Source: Oculatella sp. LEGE 06141 (GTDB taxonomy: Bacteria; Cyanobacteriota; Cyanobacteriia; Elainellales; Elainellaceae). Taken from it: a stretch of DNA of 49,528 nt. A program made the translations under genes and the position numbers. The stretch's first letter is position 1. Each line of letters opens with the position of its first letter. The notes below the pieces were generated by a model. That model searched no databases and was not told where the DNA came from. It saw only the letters and a program-made list of their open reading frames with translations. The stretch spans positions 1-49,528 of the forward strand of contig NZ_JADEWO010000049.1 in NCBI RefSeq assembly GCF_015207605.1, given 5' to 3'. Of the stretch, positions 1 through 9,300 are shown in pieces.

Positions 1-1179
1 CTCCTGGAACGTGCGCCCGATCGCCATTGCTTCGCCTACCGATTTCATCTGCGTTGTAAGAACGGGCAACGCGCCCGGAAACTTCTCAAAGGCAAACCGG
101 GGAATTTTAGTGACAACGTAGTCAATGGTGGGTTCAAAACTGGCAGGTGTCTTTTTAGTAATGTCGTTGGGAATTTCGTCCAGGGTGTACCCCACGGCTA
201 GCTTGGCTGCCATTTTGGCGATCGGAAATCCGGTGGCTTTGGAGGCCAGAGCCGAACTGCGCGACACGCGCGGGTTCATCTCGATTACCACCAGTTGCCC
301 CGTTACCGGATTCACCGCAAACTGGATGTTAGAGCCACCTGTCTCCACACCAATTTCTCGAATAATTTTGATCGAGGCATCGCGGAGCCGCTGGTATTCC
401 TTATCCGTCAAGGTTTGAGCCGGAGCCACGGTAATCGAATCTCCGGTGTGAATACCCATAGGGTCGAGGTTTTCGATCGAGCAGATAATGACGACGTTGT
501 CGGCCAGGTCGCGCATCACCTCCAGCTCATATTCTTTCCAGCCCAATAGGGATTGCTCAATCAAAATTTGCGACACCGGGCTGGCATCTAGACCCGATTG
601 GGAAATTTCTTCAAACTCTTCCTGGTTGTAGGCAATGCCGCCGCCCGATCCGCCCATCGTAAAGGCCGGACGAATAATTAACGGATAGCTACCAATTTCC
701 TCGGCGATCGTTTTGGCTTCAGACATCGTTTGCGCCAACCCAGAAGGGCAAACCTCTACGCCAATCTTTTGCATCGCTTCTTTGAACAGCTTGCGGTCTT
801 CTGCCTTTTCGATCGCAGGCAGCTTGGCTCCAATTAGCTCAACGCCATATTTGTCCAGTACACCGTTCTTGGCAAGCGCCACGGCTATATTAAGCGCGGT
901 TTGCCCACCCATCGTTGGCAACAGCGCATCAGGGCGCTCCTTCGCAATCACCTTCTCTACAATCTCCGGCGTTAGCGGCTCAATGTAGGTGCGATCGGCT
1001 GTTTCTGGATCGGTCATGATGGTGGCTGGGTTCGAGTTGACTAGCACTACCTCATAGCCTTCATCCCGCAGCGCTTTACAGGCTTGGGTGCCAGAATAGT
1101 CAAACTCGCAGGCTTGTCCAATGATGATTGGACCAGAGCCAACCAGCAGAATTTTGTGGAGATCATTGCGGCGTGGCAT
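1..1179 (-). CDS. carB: Carbamoyl-phosphate synthase large subunit (N-terminal part; cut by window edge)
   Basis: Encodes the first 393 residues of the large subunit that makes carbamoyl phosphate for pyrimidine and arginine synthesis in the cytoplasm. Reading the minus strand from ATG at 1179, the protein opens [18 protein letters not shown], followed by [18 protein letters not shown] and [10 protein letters not shown]. Then comes the ATP-grasp segment [15 protein letters not shown], the metal-binding region [19 protein letters not shown] and the block [18 protein letters not shown]. The full protein is normally about 1080 residues, so roughly two thirds lies beyond base 1. The frame stays open to base 1. 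It is divergent from futA across about 530 bases. I am sure of the family; the rest of the gene cannot be judged here. Confidence 0.97.
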   Translation of the reverse strand, partial: MPRRNDLHKILLVGSGPIIIGQACEFDYSGTQACKALRDEGYEVVLVNSNPATIMTDPETADRTYIEPLTPEIVEKVIAKERPDALLPTMGGQTALNIAVALAKNGVLDKYGVELIGAKLPAIEKAEDRKLFKEAMQKIGVEVCPSGLAQTMSEAKTIAEEIGSYPLIIRPAFTMGGSGGGIAYNQEEFEEISQSGLDASPVSQILIEQSLLGWKEYELEVMRDLADNVVIICSIENLDPMGIHTGDSITVAPAQTLTDKEYQRLRDASIKIIREIGVETGGSNIQFAVNPVTGQLVVIEMNPRVSRSSALASKATGFPIAKMAAKLAVGYTLDEIPNDITKKTPASFEPTIDYVVTKIPRFAFEKFPGALPVLTTQMKSVGEAMAIGRTFQE

Positions 1180-1710
1180 AGGGGTTCAGTGCGGTAGGCA
1201 AGGTTCGTAAATCGAGAACCATTTTAGAAGCTTTCATCCTGATCGTGATGTATCATTACTGCTCAGTTTTCCAAGGTTTGATGACGTAGCCCCAGGAAAC
1301 GCAGTCTGTACAAGGGTTAGCCGCTATCTAACATCTTTAGATTTACTGGATTTGCGGCTGGAATGGGTTACCTCGTGCGCGGCTATTCCTGTAGTTGTCC
1401 TCTTTGTCTGCTATATTGCTCGATCGCTGAGGAGTTCCCAGGATAATCTTGCTGGTGCATTTGGAACTGCGGCTGCAACCCAACGATAGGCACCTGCTCA
1501 CTTGTTGAGGAAATTTGCTATCAGCCAACGCCTATTGACAGGGGAAACCCAGTCCTATATTGTCAAATCTCAGGGTCGATCAATTAAGAATTATTTGCAA
1601 TTAACTGGCGCTTGTCAAAACTGAGTCCAGTTGCCGCAAGCGGTTAGTTATGTTGCTTCAAAACACTTTCTGCTTCGCAACGACAATATTTAAGGAGACG
1701 GAGTAAGGCA
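1180..1710. other. Divergent intergenic region carB / futA
   Basis: About 530 bases without a convincing gene. It must hold the promoters of carB (leftward) and futA (rightward). An A/T-rich imperfect palindrome lies at 1582-1604 and a Shine-Dalgarno AAGGAG at 1692-1697 precedes futA. A 61-codon reading frame on the minus strand (1343-1528) has no recognisable composition or motif and is not called. Confidence 0.6.
1582..1604. promoter_or_regulatory. Possible Fur-type operator upstream of futA
   Basis: The stretch AATTAAGAATTATTTGCAAT is A/T-rich with partial dyad symmetry, as expected for cyanobacterial Fur boxes. It lies about 107 bases upstream of a predicted iron-binding protein gene. 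The match is by eye and loose. A random A/T-rich promoter segment is a real alternative. Confidence 0.3.
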
Positions 1711-2793
1711 ATGAAATTTACACGACGAGGATTGGCTGCCACCATTGCAGGATTGGCAATGCTAGCAACAGCAGGATGTGCTAGCCCAACCTCTACCAGT
1801 CAAGCGGATGGCGAAACGTCTGATGAAACGGCCAGTGGGGATGCCGTTGTCAATGTGTACTCGTCTCGGCACTACGATACAGACGATTCGCTATATCAAG
1901 GCTTCACTGAAGAAACTGGGATTCAAGTCAACCTGATCGAGGGGAAAGAAGACGAGCTTTTAGAGCGAATTAAAAGCGAGGGAGCCAACAGCCCTGCGGA
2001 TCTCTTAATCACCGTGGATGCGGGTCGGCTATGGCGAGCTGAACAAGAAGGGGTGTTTCAGCCTGTTTCCTCAGATGTGCTGAATAGCTCAATTCCAGAG
2101 AGTTTGCGCGATCCAGACGGGTTGTGGTTTGGCTTAACGAAACGGGCGCGGGTGCTCGTCTACAACAAAGAGCAGGTTGAGCCATCTGAACTGTCTACCT
2201 ATGAAGCATTGGCTGAGCCTGAATGGAAAGGACGGGTCTGCATTCGCAGTTCTAGCAATGTTTACAACCAGTCTCTTTTAGGCTCCATTATTGCAACCGA
2301 TGGCCCTCAGGCGGCAGAAACCTGGGCCAAAGGCTTGGTATCCAACCTGGCGCGTGAGCCAGAAGGTGGCGATACGGATCAAATTAAAGCCGTTGCCGCC
2401 GGCCAGTGTGATGTTGCGGTCGTTAACCACTATTATTGGGCGAGGCTTGATACGTCTTCGGATGCTGCCGATCAGCAGATTGCGGAGCAGGTTGGTGTCT
2501 TCTTTCCTAACCAGGCCGATCGCGGCACCCATGTCAATATCAGCGGAGCCGGAGTTGTGGTTAATGCCCCCCACCGGGAAAACGCGATCGCCTTTCTGGA
2601 ATATCTGGTCAGCCCGGATGCTCAGGAAATCTTCGCTAAGGGCAGCTTAGAGTTTCCCGTGGTTGAGGGTGTGGATGTTGATCCGGTGATTGAATCGCTG
2701 GGAGACTTTAAAGCGGATACGTTAAACGTGTCAGAGTATGGGCAAAACAACCCGGAAGCGGTGCAAATTGCCGATCGCGCTGGCTGGAAATAG
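1711..2793 (+). CDS. futA: Fe(3+) ABC transporter substrate-binding lipoprotein (FutA/IdiA type)
   Basis: Periplasmic ferric-iron-binding component of an ABC importer. The 360-residue product starts with a twin-arginine-like signal (FTRRGLAATIAGLAML) followed by a lipobox, TAGC, so it is probably Tat-exported and may be lipid-anchored. The mature part begins VVNVYSSRHYDTDDSLYQGF, characteristic of the family, and carries the paired tyrosines at residues 241-242 (HYYWAR) used for iron coordination in FutA proteins. SPADLLITVDAGRLWRAEQ and the C-terminal VEYLVSP-like segment (EYLVSPDAQEIFAKGSLEFP) also fit. The start is supported by AAGGAG at 1692-1697. A strong hairpin follows the stop, then the matching ATPase gene; no permease (FutB) is nearby. 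Confidence 0.95.
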   Translation: MKFTRRGLAATIAGLAMLATAGCASPTSTSQADGETSDETASGDAVVNVYSSRHYDTDDSLYQGFTEETGIQVNLIEGKEDELLERIKSEGANSPADLLITVDAGRLWRAEQEGVFQPVSSDVLNSSIPESLRDPDGLWFGLTKRARVLVYNKEQVEPSELSTYEALAEPEWKGRVCIRSSSNVYNQSLLGSIIATDGPQAAETWAKGLVSNLAREPEGGDTDQIKAVAAGQCDVAVVNHYYWARLDTSSDAADQQIAEQVGVFFPNQADRGTHVNISGAGVVVNAPHRENAIAFLEYLVSPDAQEIFAKGSLEFPVVEGVDVDPVIESLGDFKADTLNVSEYGQNNPEAVQIADRAGWK

Positions 2794-2818
2794 AGCCTTA
2801 CCTACAGATTGCTGAACC

Positions 2819-2873
2819 ATGAGTTTTAGAGATTGCATCGGAATTCCATCTGAAGCCAATCTCTAAAACTCAT
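2819..2873 (+). terminator. Perfect 17-bp inverted repeat after futA
   Basis: Arms 2819-2835 (ATGAGTTTTAGAGATTG) and 2857-2873 are exact reverse complements, with a 21-base loop that itself contains GGAATTCC. The following bases (TCTTTGT) are only moderately U-rich. It lies 26 bases after the futA stop and about 190 bases before the ATPase start. It could be a terminator, or an mRNA-stabilising or partial-termination hairpin that keeps binding-protein mRNA more abundant than ATPase mRNA. Confidence 0.75.
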
Positions 2874-3061
2874 TCTTTGTAAATGCAAACGAACTTCAAG
2901 AAGTCCCGGCCTTCCTTAGCCCACCTGTTGACGATTAGTTTCAATAAGCGCTTCTATAGGGAGTGGGCATCTTCCTAACGCGCTCATTCATGGCGGCAGG
3001 GGAACATGTCCACCCATATGGGGCAGATTACGGATTCCTTATACTGTTGATACCTGTTTTG

Positions 3062-4186
3062 ATGGCTCACCCTCCTATCCTGCATGTAGAGCGTGTTACC
3101 AAGCAGTTTCCTAGAACTGATTTTCCGGCGGTTGCCGATGTGACGTTGACACTGGCTCAGGGCGAACTGTTGGGTCTATTGGGGCCGTCGGGGTGTGGAA
3201 AGACAACCCTTTTGCGGCTCATTGCTGGATTTGAACCGCTTCAGTCTGGTCAGGTGGCACTGGCAGGGCAGATTGTGGCTGCATCTGGGGTTTGGGTTGC
3301 TCCGGAACGGCGCTCTATTGGCATGGTGTTTCAAGATTTTGCCCTGTTTCCCCATCTGACGGTAGCAGAGAACATTGCCTTTGGACTGAAGCAAAGCAAT
3401 CGCAAACAACAAGCTCAGGCGCAGGCCAGAATTGCTGAGGCGATCGCCCTGGTAGGCTTGCAGGGGTTTGAAAAGCGCTACCCGCACGAATTGTCGGGTG
3501 GGCAGCAGCAGCGGGTGGCACTGGCGCGAGCGTTAGCCCCCCGTCCGGCTCTGGTGCTGCTAGATGAGCCGTTGAGCAATTTGGATGTACAGGTGCGGCT
3601 CTATTTGCGCCAGGAAATTCGAGATATTTTGAAAGCGACGGGAACCTCTGGCGTGTTTGTAACGCACGACCAGGAAGAGGCTTTGGCGATCGCAGACCAG
3701 GTTGCAGTGATGCGGCGAGGCCATGTGGAGCAGTTGGGTACACCCGAAGACATTTACCGAGAACCTGTCTCTCAGTTTGTCGCTGAATTTGTCACTCAGG
3801 CCAATTTTCTACCAACCCAGCGGCAGGGAGAGTTCTGGCAGACAGAAGTGGGACGGTTTGCCGCAGACGATCGCCCCTTGCCCGGCTCATCTGAGGAGTT
3901 ACAGCCTCAGTCGCGCACGGGGGTGCTGATGATTCGGCAAGAGGATCTGACAATTGAACCCGATGAGCAGGGAGACATTATTGTGCGCGATCGCCAGTTT
4001 CTAGGCCGAGAATATTGCTACTGTTTACGCACCGTTTCGGGTCTGGAATTGCACGCTCGCACTTCACTAGTAACCGCCATTCCAGTTGGGGCGCGTGTTC
4101 GCCTGTCCGCAGCGGGCGCAGACTTGCGCTTTTTTCCAGGAATTCACGAGCCATCCAGAATCCCAATGTCTTCGGCAGCTTCTTAG
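3062..4186 (+). CDS. futC: Iron ABC transporter ATP-binding protein (FutC type)
   Basis: Cytoplasmic ATPase that would power ferric-iron import with FutA. From the ATG at 3062 the product is 374 residues: Walker A GPSGCGKTT at 41-49, Q-loop in GMVFQDFALFPHLTVAENI, signature LSGGQQQRVALARALA, Walker B LVLLDEPLSNLD and switch histidine VTHDQEEALAIAD. A C-terminal TOBE-like regulatory region of about 120 residues follows, as in FbpC/FutC and other CUT1/FeT-type ATPases. The frame is open further upstream, but that extension is non-homologous in character and the family starts near MAHPPILHVERVTKQF. The stop overlaps the convergent membrane-protein gene by four bases. Assignment to iron rests mainly on the adjacent futA; the ATPase alone could serve thiamine- or polyamine-type importers. 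Confidence 0.88.
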   Translation: MAHPPILHVERVTKQFPRTDFPAVADVTLTLAQGELLGLLGPSGCGKTTLLRLIAGFEPLQSGQVALAGQIVAASGVWVAPERRSIGMVFQDFALFPHLTVAENIAFGLKQSNRKQQAQAQARIAEAIALVGLQGFEKRYPHELSGGQQQRVALARALAPRPALVLLDEPLSNLDVQVRLYLRQEIRDILKATGTSGVFVTHDQEEALAIADQVAVMRRGHVEQLGTPEDIYREPVSQFVAEFVTQANFLPTQRQGEFWQTEVGRFAADDRPLPGSSEELQPQSRTGVLMIRQEDLTIEPDEQGDIIVRDRQFLGREYCYCLRTVSGLELHARTSLVTAIPVGARVRLSAAGADLRFFPGIHEPSRIPMSSAAS

Positions 4187-5331
4187 GGAACAGGGCTGGG
4201 GGGGCTATTGGGCGTATTCTGGGTGCTGGTTACAATCATTCGCTGCTTTTCTGCGGTCAGTTTGGGGTGAAGGTACAGATTTTCGATTAGAACGGCAGCT
4301 CCAGCTACCCAGGGCGGCACAATCAGGGCACCGATGATGCCCAACACCTGGGTACCCCCCAGCACCGCCAGCAGTTGGTAAAGCGGATGAACCCCAACGG
4401 ACGACCCAACCAGCAGCGGGTCGAGGACGTAGGTTTCCAGGTTTTGAATAACGATAAACAGCAGCAGTACCCATAGTGTGATCCACCATCCCTGGGAGAT
4501 AGCGACCACCAAAGCGGGTACCGCTCCTAAAATAGGGCCAATAAACGGAATTAGATTTGTGACTCCGGCGATCGCGCCCAGTCCCAGGGCAAAGTTCGAC
4601 AACCCCAAAACGCTAAGGCTCGCCGTAATGGCAATGCCCAAAATTGCAGAAACCAGAAACCGTCCTCGAATATAGCTACCAATCCGAATACTGATGGGTT
4701 GTACCTGCGCCGCCAGACGGTCATCCCACGGTTGGGGTAGGAGGTGAATCAGCCCACCGATCAGGGTTTGGCTGTCGGCCAGCATATAGCCAGAGATAAA
4801 CAACGACAACACCAGACTGAAAACACCGCCCACAATGCCTGTAGTAAGGCTATAGGAACGCACCAATAGCTGCTGACTGGAGCGGATAGCCCAACTCGTG
4901 AATCCTTGAAAGTTAAGAAACTGTTCCACCTGATCGACCAGCTCTGGACGGGTGGCATTGAGCCGCAGCACCCAGTCGTCTATAAACAGCGTCAGGTTTT
5001 TGACAAAAACCGGGAGTTGCCGCAGCAGTTGCTCAATCTGGGAGAAAACAGCAGGGCCGATCAGAACGCTTGCCCCAGCGATACCCCCCAGCAGGGATAA
5101 ATAGACCAGGACGACAGATAACCAGCGAGGCACACGCCACCGCTCTGCCCAATCGACTACTGGGGCGATCGCCGCCGCCAGGACAACCGAAATCATGAGC
5201 AGCACAACCAGGCTCCTCAACTGCCAGAGAATGACCAGCAGCGGAATGGCAAGCATAATTACCAGGAGCGTTGACAGCGAAATTGAGACGCGCTGCTCAG
5301 GCACTATTTTCAAATAACCGTCTCCAGACAA
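4183..5331 (-). CDS. AI-2E family transporter (PerM/YdiK type membrane protein)
   Basis: Polytopic inner-membrane protein of about 382 residues. The pattern is that of the AI-2E exporter family: N-terminal membrane pair (LLVIMLAIPLLVILWQL, VVLLMISVVLAAAIAPVVDW), a third segment, then a long soluble stretch with IEQLLRQLPVFVKNL. C-terminal membrane helices follow around AGVTNLIPFIGPILGAVPAL and a long hydrophobic end. Members include the proposed autoinducer-2 exporter and antiporters; the substrate cannot be read from sequence. The frame begins at a TTG (5331); a GTG nine codons in (5304) is an equally reasonable start. It converges on and overlaps the ATPase gene by four bases. Confidence 0.88.
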   Translation of the reverse strand: MSGDGYLKIVPEQRVSISLSTLLVIMLAIPLLVILWQLRSLVVLLMISVVLAAAIAPVVDWAERWRVPRWLSVVLVYLSLLGGIAGASVLIGPAVFSQIEQLLRQLPVFVKNLTLFIDDWVLRLNATRPELVDQVEQFLNFQGFTSWAIRSSQQLLVRSYSLTTGIVGGVFSLVLSLFISGYMLADSQTLIGGLIHLLPQPWDDRLAAQVQPISIRIGSYIRGRFLVSAILGIAITASLSVLGLSNFALGLGAIAGVTNLIPFIGPILGAVPALVVAISQGWWITLWVLLLFIVIQNLETYVLDPLLVGSSVGVHPLYQLLAVLGGTQVLGIIGALIVPPWVAGAAVLIENLYLHPKLTAEKQRMIVTSTQNTPNSPPSPVP

Positions 5332-5447
5332 CTATCCTCTTCATTCTGCCAAGATTTGACTGGCGAGTGGCGTAATCTAGCAGACCCCTACGAGATGCAC
5401 GGCTGGTTTGGAGCCGCACAGCCAGACTGCTTCTGTTGTACTGTCTG

Positions 5448-6794
5448 CTAAAGCGTGTAGGTAAAGTCTGCCACGATCGCCCCTGGCATCCACATACCGC
5501 CCAAGTTTCGTTGGGAATAGGTGCCCACTTCAGGGATGAATTCTTGAAAGTCCGTTAGCAGCAGCAGGTTATCGCCAAAGCAGCGATAAATGGTTTCGTC
5601 GAAGCGCAGGTTCTCAATCGGCGCGACGATCTCGCCATTCTCCACCCAAAAGCAGGCATAACGGGTCATGCCGGTGACTCGACCCGTAGGGCGATCGCTC
5701 CAGTTCAAATAGTGCAGATTCGACAAATACAAACCCGTATCGAGCGCGTTGAGAATCTCCGCCGCCGCAAGCGTGCCAGGAGAGAGATCGGGCGATCGCA
5801 ACGACTCGCTGCTGTTCGCACCATTTGCCGTTTTGCTATATTCTTTGGCGGTACGGGAACTCACCAACGTATTGACTAGCTTTCTGTCTGCAATGAGCGG
5901 CAATTTTAGCGGTGCGACCTCACCCAGTTCGTTAAAACGCGGCACCAGCCCCCGGCCAAAATTTTCCGTCAAGCTGAAGTGGGGGGAAAGCAACTTTTCG
6001 CCCCGTTGCAACAGACCCAACGCGCTGCTGCCCTGTTGCAACGCCGCTTCGCTGACTCCACCCCAGGAAAACATACTGACGAGTTCAGCGATCGCGGCGG
6101 GTGCCAGATAAGTGCGGTACTGCCCTTTGGGGATGAATTTGGGCGAGGTTGCCAGACGCTCTAGCTGCAACTTCGAGTCTGCCAGTTTTGCCCCATAGGC
6201 CGACTGATCCCAGTGGCTTCCGGCAAAGGTGCCCTTTACCGCCTGTCCATCGGTTGCAAACAAGGAATAATCGAGGGCAAAGGTTTCGGTGGCAAACCAA
6301 TGCCGTTGTCCGGCAGAGTCGGCATAGGCTCGAATTGAGGCTCCTCCGCCATAAATTCCGGTAAAATCCAGCCCGCTCACATCGGTCAACACGGCAGCCG
6401 CAACCGCCTCAGGTGCCAGCAGTTGCCCGGAATAGACATCTCGACTGCTGGCGTTTCCGGTGGGCAATACCAGGTACGGATCGCTCGGTAGTTGGGGCAC
6501 TTCTTGCCGCAGATCGGCCAGAGCGGCTTGAGCTTCTGGCCAGTCTATCTCCCAGTTGCCCACAAACGGAAACTCACGAAAACTGCTGCGCTGGTTGTGC
6601 ATCAACGTGAGTTGAACCTGACCATCGGTAATGTCTCCGGTTTGGCGAACTCTGGCCGTGTTAAATCGCACAAACTGGCTGTGTTCACCGGACAGTTCGA
6701 TGGTTAACTGCTCGTCTGCCTTCAGTTCCGCTAAAAGGGCGGTTGTCAGTTGGTTGAACGTGGCTTCTTGCTTGGCAAGCTCCTCTGGTTTCAT
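5448..6794 (-). CDS. TldE/PmbA-family metalloprotease partner subunit
   Basis: A 448-residue TldD/TldE superfamily protein. In the characterised TldD-TldE heterodimer, TldE lacks the metal site and helps form the protease that trims unfolded peptides and leader peptides such as microcin B17 and other modified-peptide precursors. Family features seen are YSGQLLAPEAVAAAVLTDVSGLDFTG in the middle, the absence of an HExxxH motif, and a C-terminal glycine-rich run ending in MWMPGAIVADFTYTL. Its ATG overlaps the TGA of the upstream tldD gene (ATGA at 6791-6794), so the two are translationally coupled and stoichiometric expression is likely. Confidence 0.9.
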   Translation of the reverse strand: MKPEELAKQEATFNQLTTALLAELKADEQLTIELSGEHSQFVRFNTARVRQTGDITDGQVQLTLMHNQRSSFREFPFVGNWEIDWPEAQAALADLRQEVPQLPSDPYLVLPTGNASSRDVYSGQLLAPEAVAAAVLTDVSGLDFTGIYGGGASIRAYADSAGQRHWFATETFALDYSLFATDGQAVKGTFAGSHWDQSAYGAKLADSKLQLERLATSPKFIPKGQYRTYLAPAAIAELVSMFSWGGVSEAALQQGSSALGLLQRGEKLLSPHFSLTENFGRGLVPRFNELGEVAPLKLPLIADRKLVNTLVSSRTAKEYSKTANGANSSESLRSPDLSPGTLAAAEILNALDTGLYLSNLHYLNWSDRPTGRVTGMTRYACFWVENGEIVAPIENLRFDETIYRCFGDNLLLLTDFQEFIPEVGTYSQRNLGGMWMPGAIVADFTYTL

Positions 6795-8230
6795 GCGCCT
6801 CCCCCAAATACTTCTACATTTTCAAAGGCGCACACCGGAGAACCATGCCCCACCCGAATCGCCTGATTGGGTTCTCCTTTGCCGCAATAGGGCGTGCCGT
6901 AAATTTCCCAGGTGGAGCGATCGCCCACCTTAACCAACCGATGCCAAAACTCTGGCGTGGTGCCGCGATAGTTGGGGTTCCGGAGCGTTTTAGTCACCTG
7001 ACCATTTTCAATGAGTTTGGCGTACTCGCAGCCAAACTGAAATTTGTAGCGGCGATCGTCAATCGACCAGGAACGATTGGCTTCCATATACACGCCATGC
7101 TCAACATCGCCGATCATGTCTTGCCAGGAATCGGTTCCAGGCTCCAGGTTCAGGTTGGCCATGCGATCGATTGGTGGACGGTTCCAGGAACTAGCGCGGG
7201 CACAAGCGACCCCATCTACGCCCATCCGAGCCTGACTTTCCAAACTGCCCAAGCCGCGTTGCAGCACGCCCTCTTGAATGAGATATTCCCGTGTTGCCGG
7301 GGTGCCAATGTCGTCAAAGCGGTAGCTGGCAAATTCACCCTCCACGGTTGGGTCAAAGGTAATATTCATCAGTTTGGAGCCGTAGGAAAGCTGCCCAAAG
7401 TCAGACGGTTTCACAAAACTGCCGCCCGCATAGTTGCGCTCGTCTCCCAGGATGCGATCGAGTTCCAGGGGATGCCCCACACTTTCATGAATTTGCAGCA
7501 TCATCTGATCGGGTGCCAGCAGCAAGGTGGTAGCGGTGGTCGGGCATTCTTCGGCGGTCAGTAGCTCGATCGCCTGTTCACCCACTTGTCTGGCACGGTT
7601 CCATAGATTTGCATCGGGAAACAGTTCCCACCCACCCTGATAGGAATGAGCCAGGTATCCGTTGTTGCTTCGCTGTTGAACGATCGCCCCATCTTGAGCC
7701 GTTGCGCCAAAGTGGGTTTCGAGCAGCAAAAAGCGTTGATAGACTTCAGAACCATTACTGCTAACAAACCAGGAGTCTGTTTCGTTGGCGATCGCCATTG
7801 CGTTCGTCTGCACGATGCGGTCGGAAACATTCAGCGTGTCGCACAGCCGCACAAGTACCTGGTTAATATCTCCGGGGGTCAGCGCATCAAAGGGCTTTAA
7901 AAAAGGAGAACAGTATTCTCCAACCACCTTTGGTCGCTGTGCTGTTGTCAACGGATAGATGGCCCACTGGCTGGCGGCCAATGCCTGTTGATAGGCCAAT
8001 GCTGCCGCTGCCTTGATCGATGCTGCCTGAAATGAGTTGGTAGCACTGTAGCCAATTTGACCGTTGACCAACACTTCTACCATGACACCAGCGCTCGTCG
8101 ATTTGCCGTTGCGTTGGGGGAGGCCATCGCGAACTCGGCGAATATCAACTGCTTCTTTAACCGCCCGCAGTCCAACCCAGTCGGCGGGGAGGTCTAGGGA
8201 CTCAAGCACCTGTGAGAGTTCAGAAATCAT
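6791..8230 (-). CDS. tldD: TldD-family zinc metalloprotease subunit
   Basis: A 479-residue cytoplasmic protease subunit. The catalytic HExxxH motif is visible as HESVGH at residues 248-253, within MLQIHESVGHPLELDRILGD. The downstream conserved blocks GSFVKPSDFGQLSYGSKLMN and DGVACARASSWNRPPIDRM follow, and TldD proteins end in a region like YCGKGEPNQAIRVGHGSPVC. The length is normal for the family. It is the first gene of a two-gene operon with the TldE-like subunit. Known members process small peptides or ribosomally made peptide leaders; no modified-peptide precursor is visible next to it, so general peptide degradation is the conservative role. Confidence 0.94.
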   Translation of the reverse strand: MISELSQVLESLDLPADWVGLRAVKEAVDIRRVRDGLPQRNGKSTSAGVMVEVLVNGQIGYSATNSFQAASIKAAAALAYQQALAASQWAIYPLTTAQRPKVVGEYCSPFLKPFDALTPGDINQVLVRLCDTLNVSDRIVQTNAMAIANETDSWFVSSNGSEVYQRFLLLETHFGATAQDGAIVQQRSNNGYLAHSYQGGWELFPDANLWNRARQVGEQAIELLTAEECPTTATTLLLAPDQMMLQIHESVGHPLELDRILGDERNYAGGSFVKPSDFGQLSYGSKLMNITFDPTVEGEFASYRFDDIGTPATREYLIQEGVLQRGLGSLESQARMGVDGVACARASSWNRPPIDRMANLNLEPGTDSWQDMIGDVEHGVYMEANRSWSIDDRRYKFQFGCEYAKLIENGQVTKTLRNPNYRGTTPEFWHRLVKVGDRSTWEIYGTPYCGKGEPNQAIRVGHGSPVCAFENVEVFGGGA

Positions 8231-8418
8231 GAATACAGAGGTATAAAGTCAGGAGGAGCGTAACGCCCATCCTTTCAGTCTACCTAAGTGCTTCTATCTT
8301 GTTGGTTCAAAACGATCGCTCTACTGTCGAGAAGCGAAGCCCACTACAATCCGCGTGGTGAGACCCAGACAGGTGAAACCGAGCGTGTTTGAGACGCTGG
8401 GTGACACTGAAGCAGCCT

Positions 8419-9165
8419 TTACGCTCCGATCGCATGGGACAGATCGGACAGTCGCCGAAAAAAGTAGCCCACACCGCGATCGGTATGAATGTATTCGGGA
8501 CTCTTTGGATCGCGTTCTAGCTTCGATCGCAGCCGAGAAATGTGCACGTCAACCACTCGGAGGTCGCCACCATTACGAGGGCTGTATCCCCAAATTTCTT
8601 CCAGTGCTTCTGTTCTGGAGATCGATTCTCCCGAGCGATTCACCAGCAGTTTGAGCAAATCAAACTCCATTCCGGTCAGGCGAACGCGCGTATCGTTGAG
8701 ATACACCTGCCGTTTTGGCAGGTCGATTCGCAGTGTGCCAATGGTAAGCGCCTGCTCCTCAGTCAGGTTTTCAGCCAGTTCGGTAGGGTGCGATCGCCCC
8801 ACTCGTCTTAAAATGGCCTCAATTCTGGCTTCTAGCTCCTTAGGCGAAAACGGTTTGGGAATATAATCGTCGGCACCCATTTTCAGCCCGGTGACGCGAT
8901 CGGCAATGTCGCCTAGAGCCGTCAGCATAATAATGGGCACCTCAGAGGTTTCCCGTACCTTCTGGCAAACACCATAGCCGTCTAATTTAGGCAGCATGAC
9001 ATCTAACACCACCAGATCTGGAGCTTCTGCCGTAAAAATCTGCAAAGCCTCCAATCCATCCGCCGCAGACACCACCTGATAGCCCACCATTGAGAGTCGA
9101 GTCGTGAGGATGCGACGGATCACGGCTTCATCATCGACAATCAAAATCTTCTTTCCGCTATTCAC
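8419..9165 (-). CDS. OmpR-family response regulator, RpaB-like (ycf27 group)
   Basis: DNA-binding response regulator of 248 residues. The receiver domain (about 1-125) has the acidic triad in ILIVDDEA, the phospho-acceptor Asp in VVLDVMLPKLDGYGVC, and MLTALGD plus KPFSPKELEARI. The winged-helix domain carries RLTGMEFDLLKLLV and VVDVHISRLRSKLERDP. The wording is close to cyanobacterial RpaB, the high-light regulator of photosystem genes, but the linker and C-terminus differ (GGDLRVVDV, YIHTDRGVGYFFRRL), so it may be a second RpaB-type paralogue. I chose GTG at 9165 (opening VNSGKKILIVDDEA) over upstream in-frame codons because RpaB proteins begin a few residues before the first beta strand. 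Confidence 0.85.
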   Translation of the reverse strand: MNSGKKILIVDDEAVIRRILTTRLSMVGYQVVSAADGLEALQIFTAEAPDLVVLDVMLPKLDGYGVCQKVRETSEVPIIMLTALGDIADRVTGLKMGADDYIPKPFSPKELEARIEAILRRVGRSHPTELAENLTEEQALTIGTLRIDLPKRQVYLNDTRVRLTGMEFDLLKLLVNRSGESISRTEALEEIWGYSPRNGGDLRVVDVHISRLRSKLERDPKSPEYIHTDRGVGYFFRRLSDLSHAIGA

Positions 9166-9300
9166 CAACTGCCTAGTACTCCCTACTGAGTGTTCAACAA
9201 TGCGTTGGCAATCTGGCCAAAAAATCCTTCCAATCCTGGATGTTGCATGACATCTAATCGCTTGACCCCAGCATTGACCGGGGCGGGACACTAGCGTTCC

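Noticed and set aside
1343-1528. 61-codon minus-strand frame between carB and futA
   Set aside because: No recognisable domain, no clear ribosome site, unusual Ser/Arg/Asn-rich composition.
2963-3061. Upstream extension of the iron ATPase
   Set aside because: Thirty-three residues without family similarity; ABC ATPases of this group begin a few residues before the first strand.
6845-7564. 239-codon plus-strand frame inside tldD
   Set aside because: Entirely antisense to a well-supported metalloprotease gene; composition follows from that gene's codon bias.
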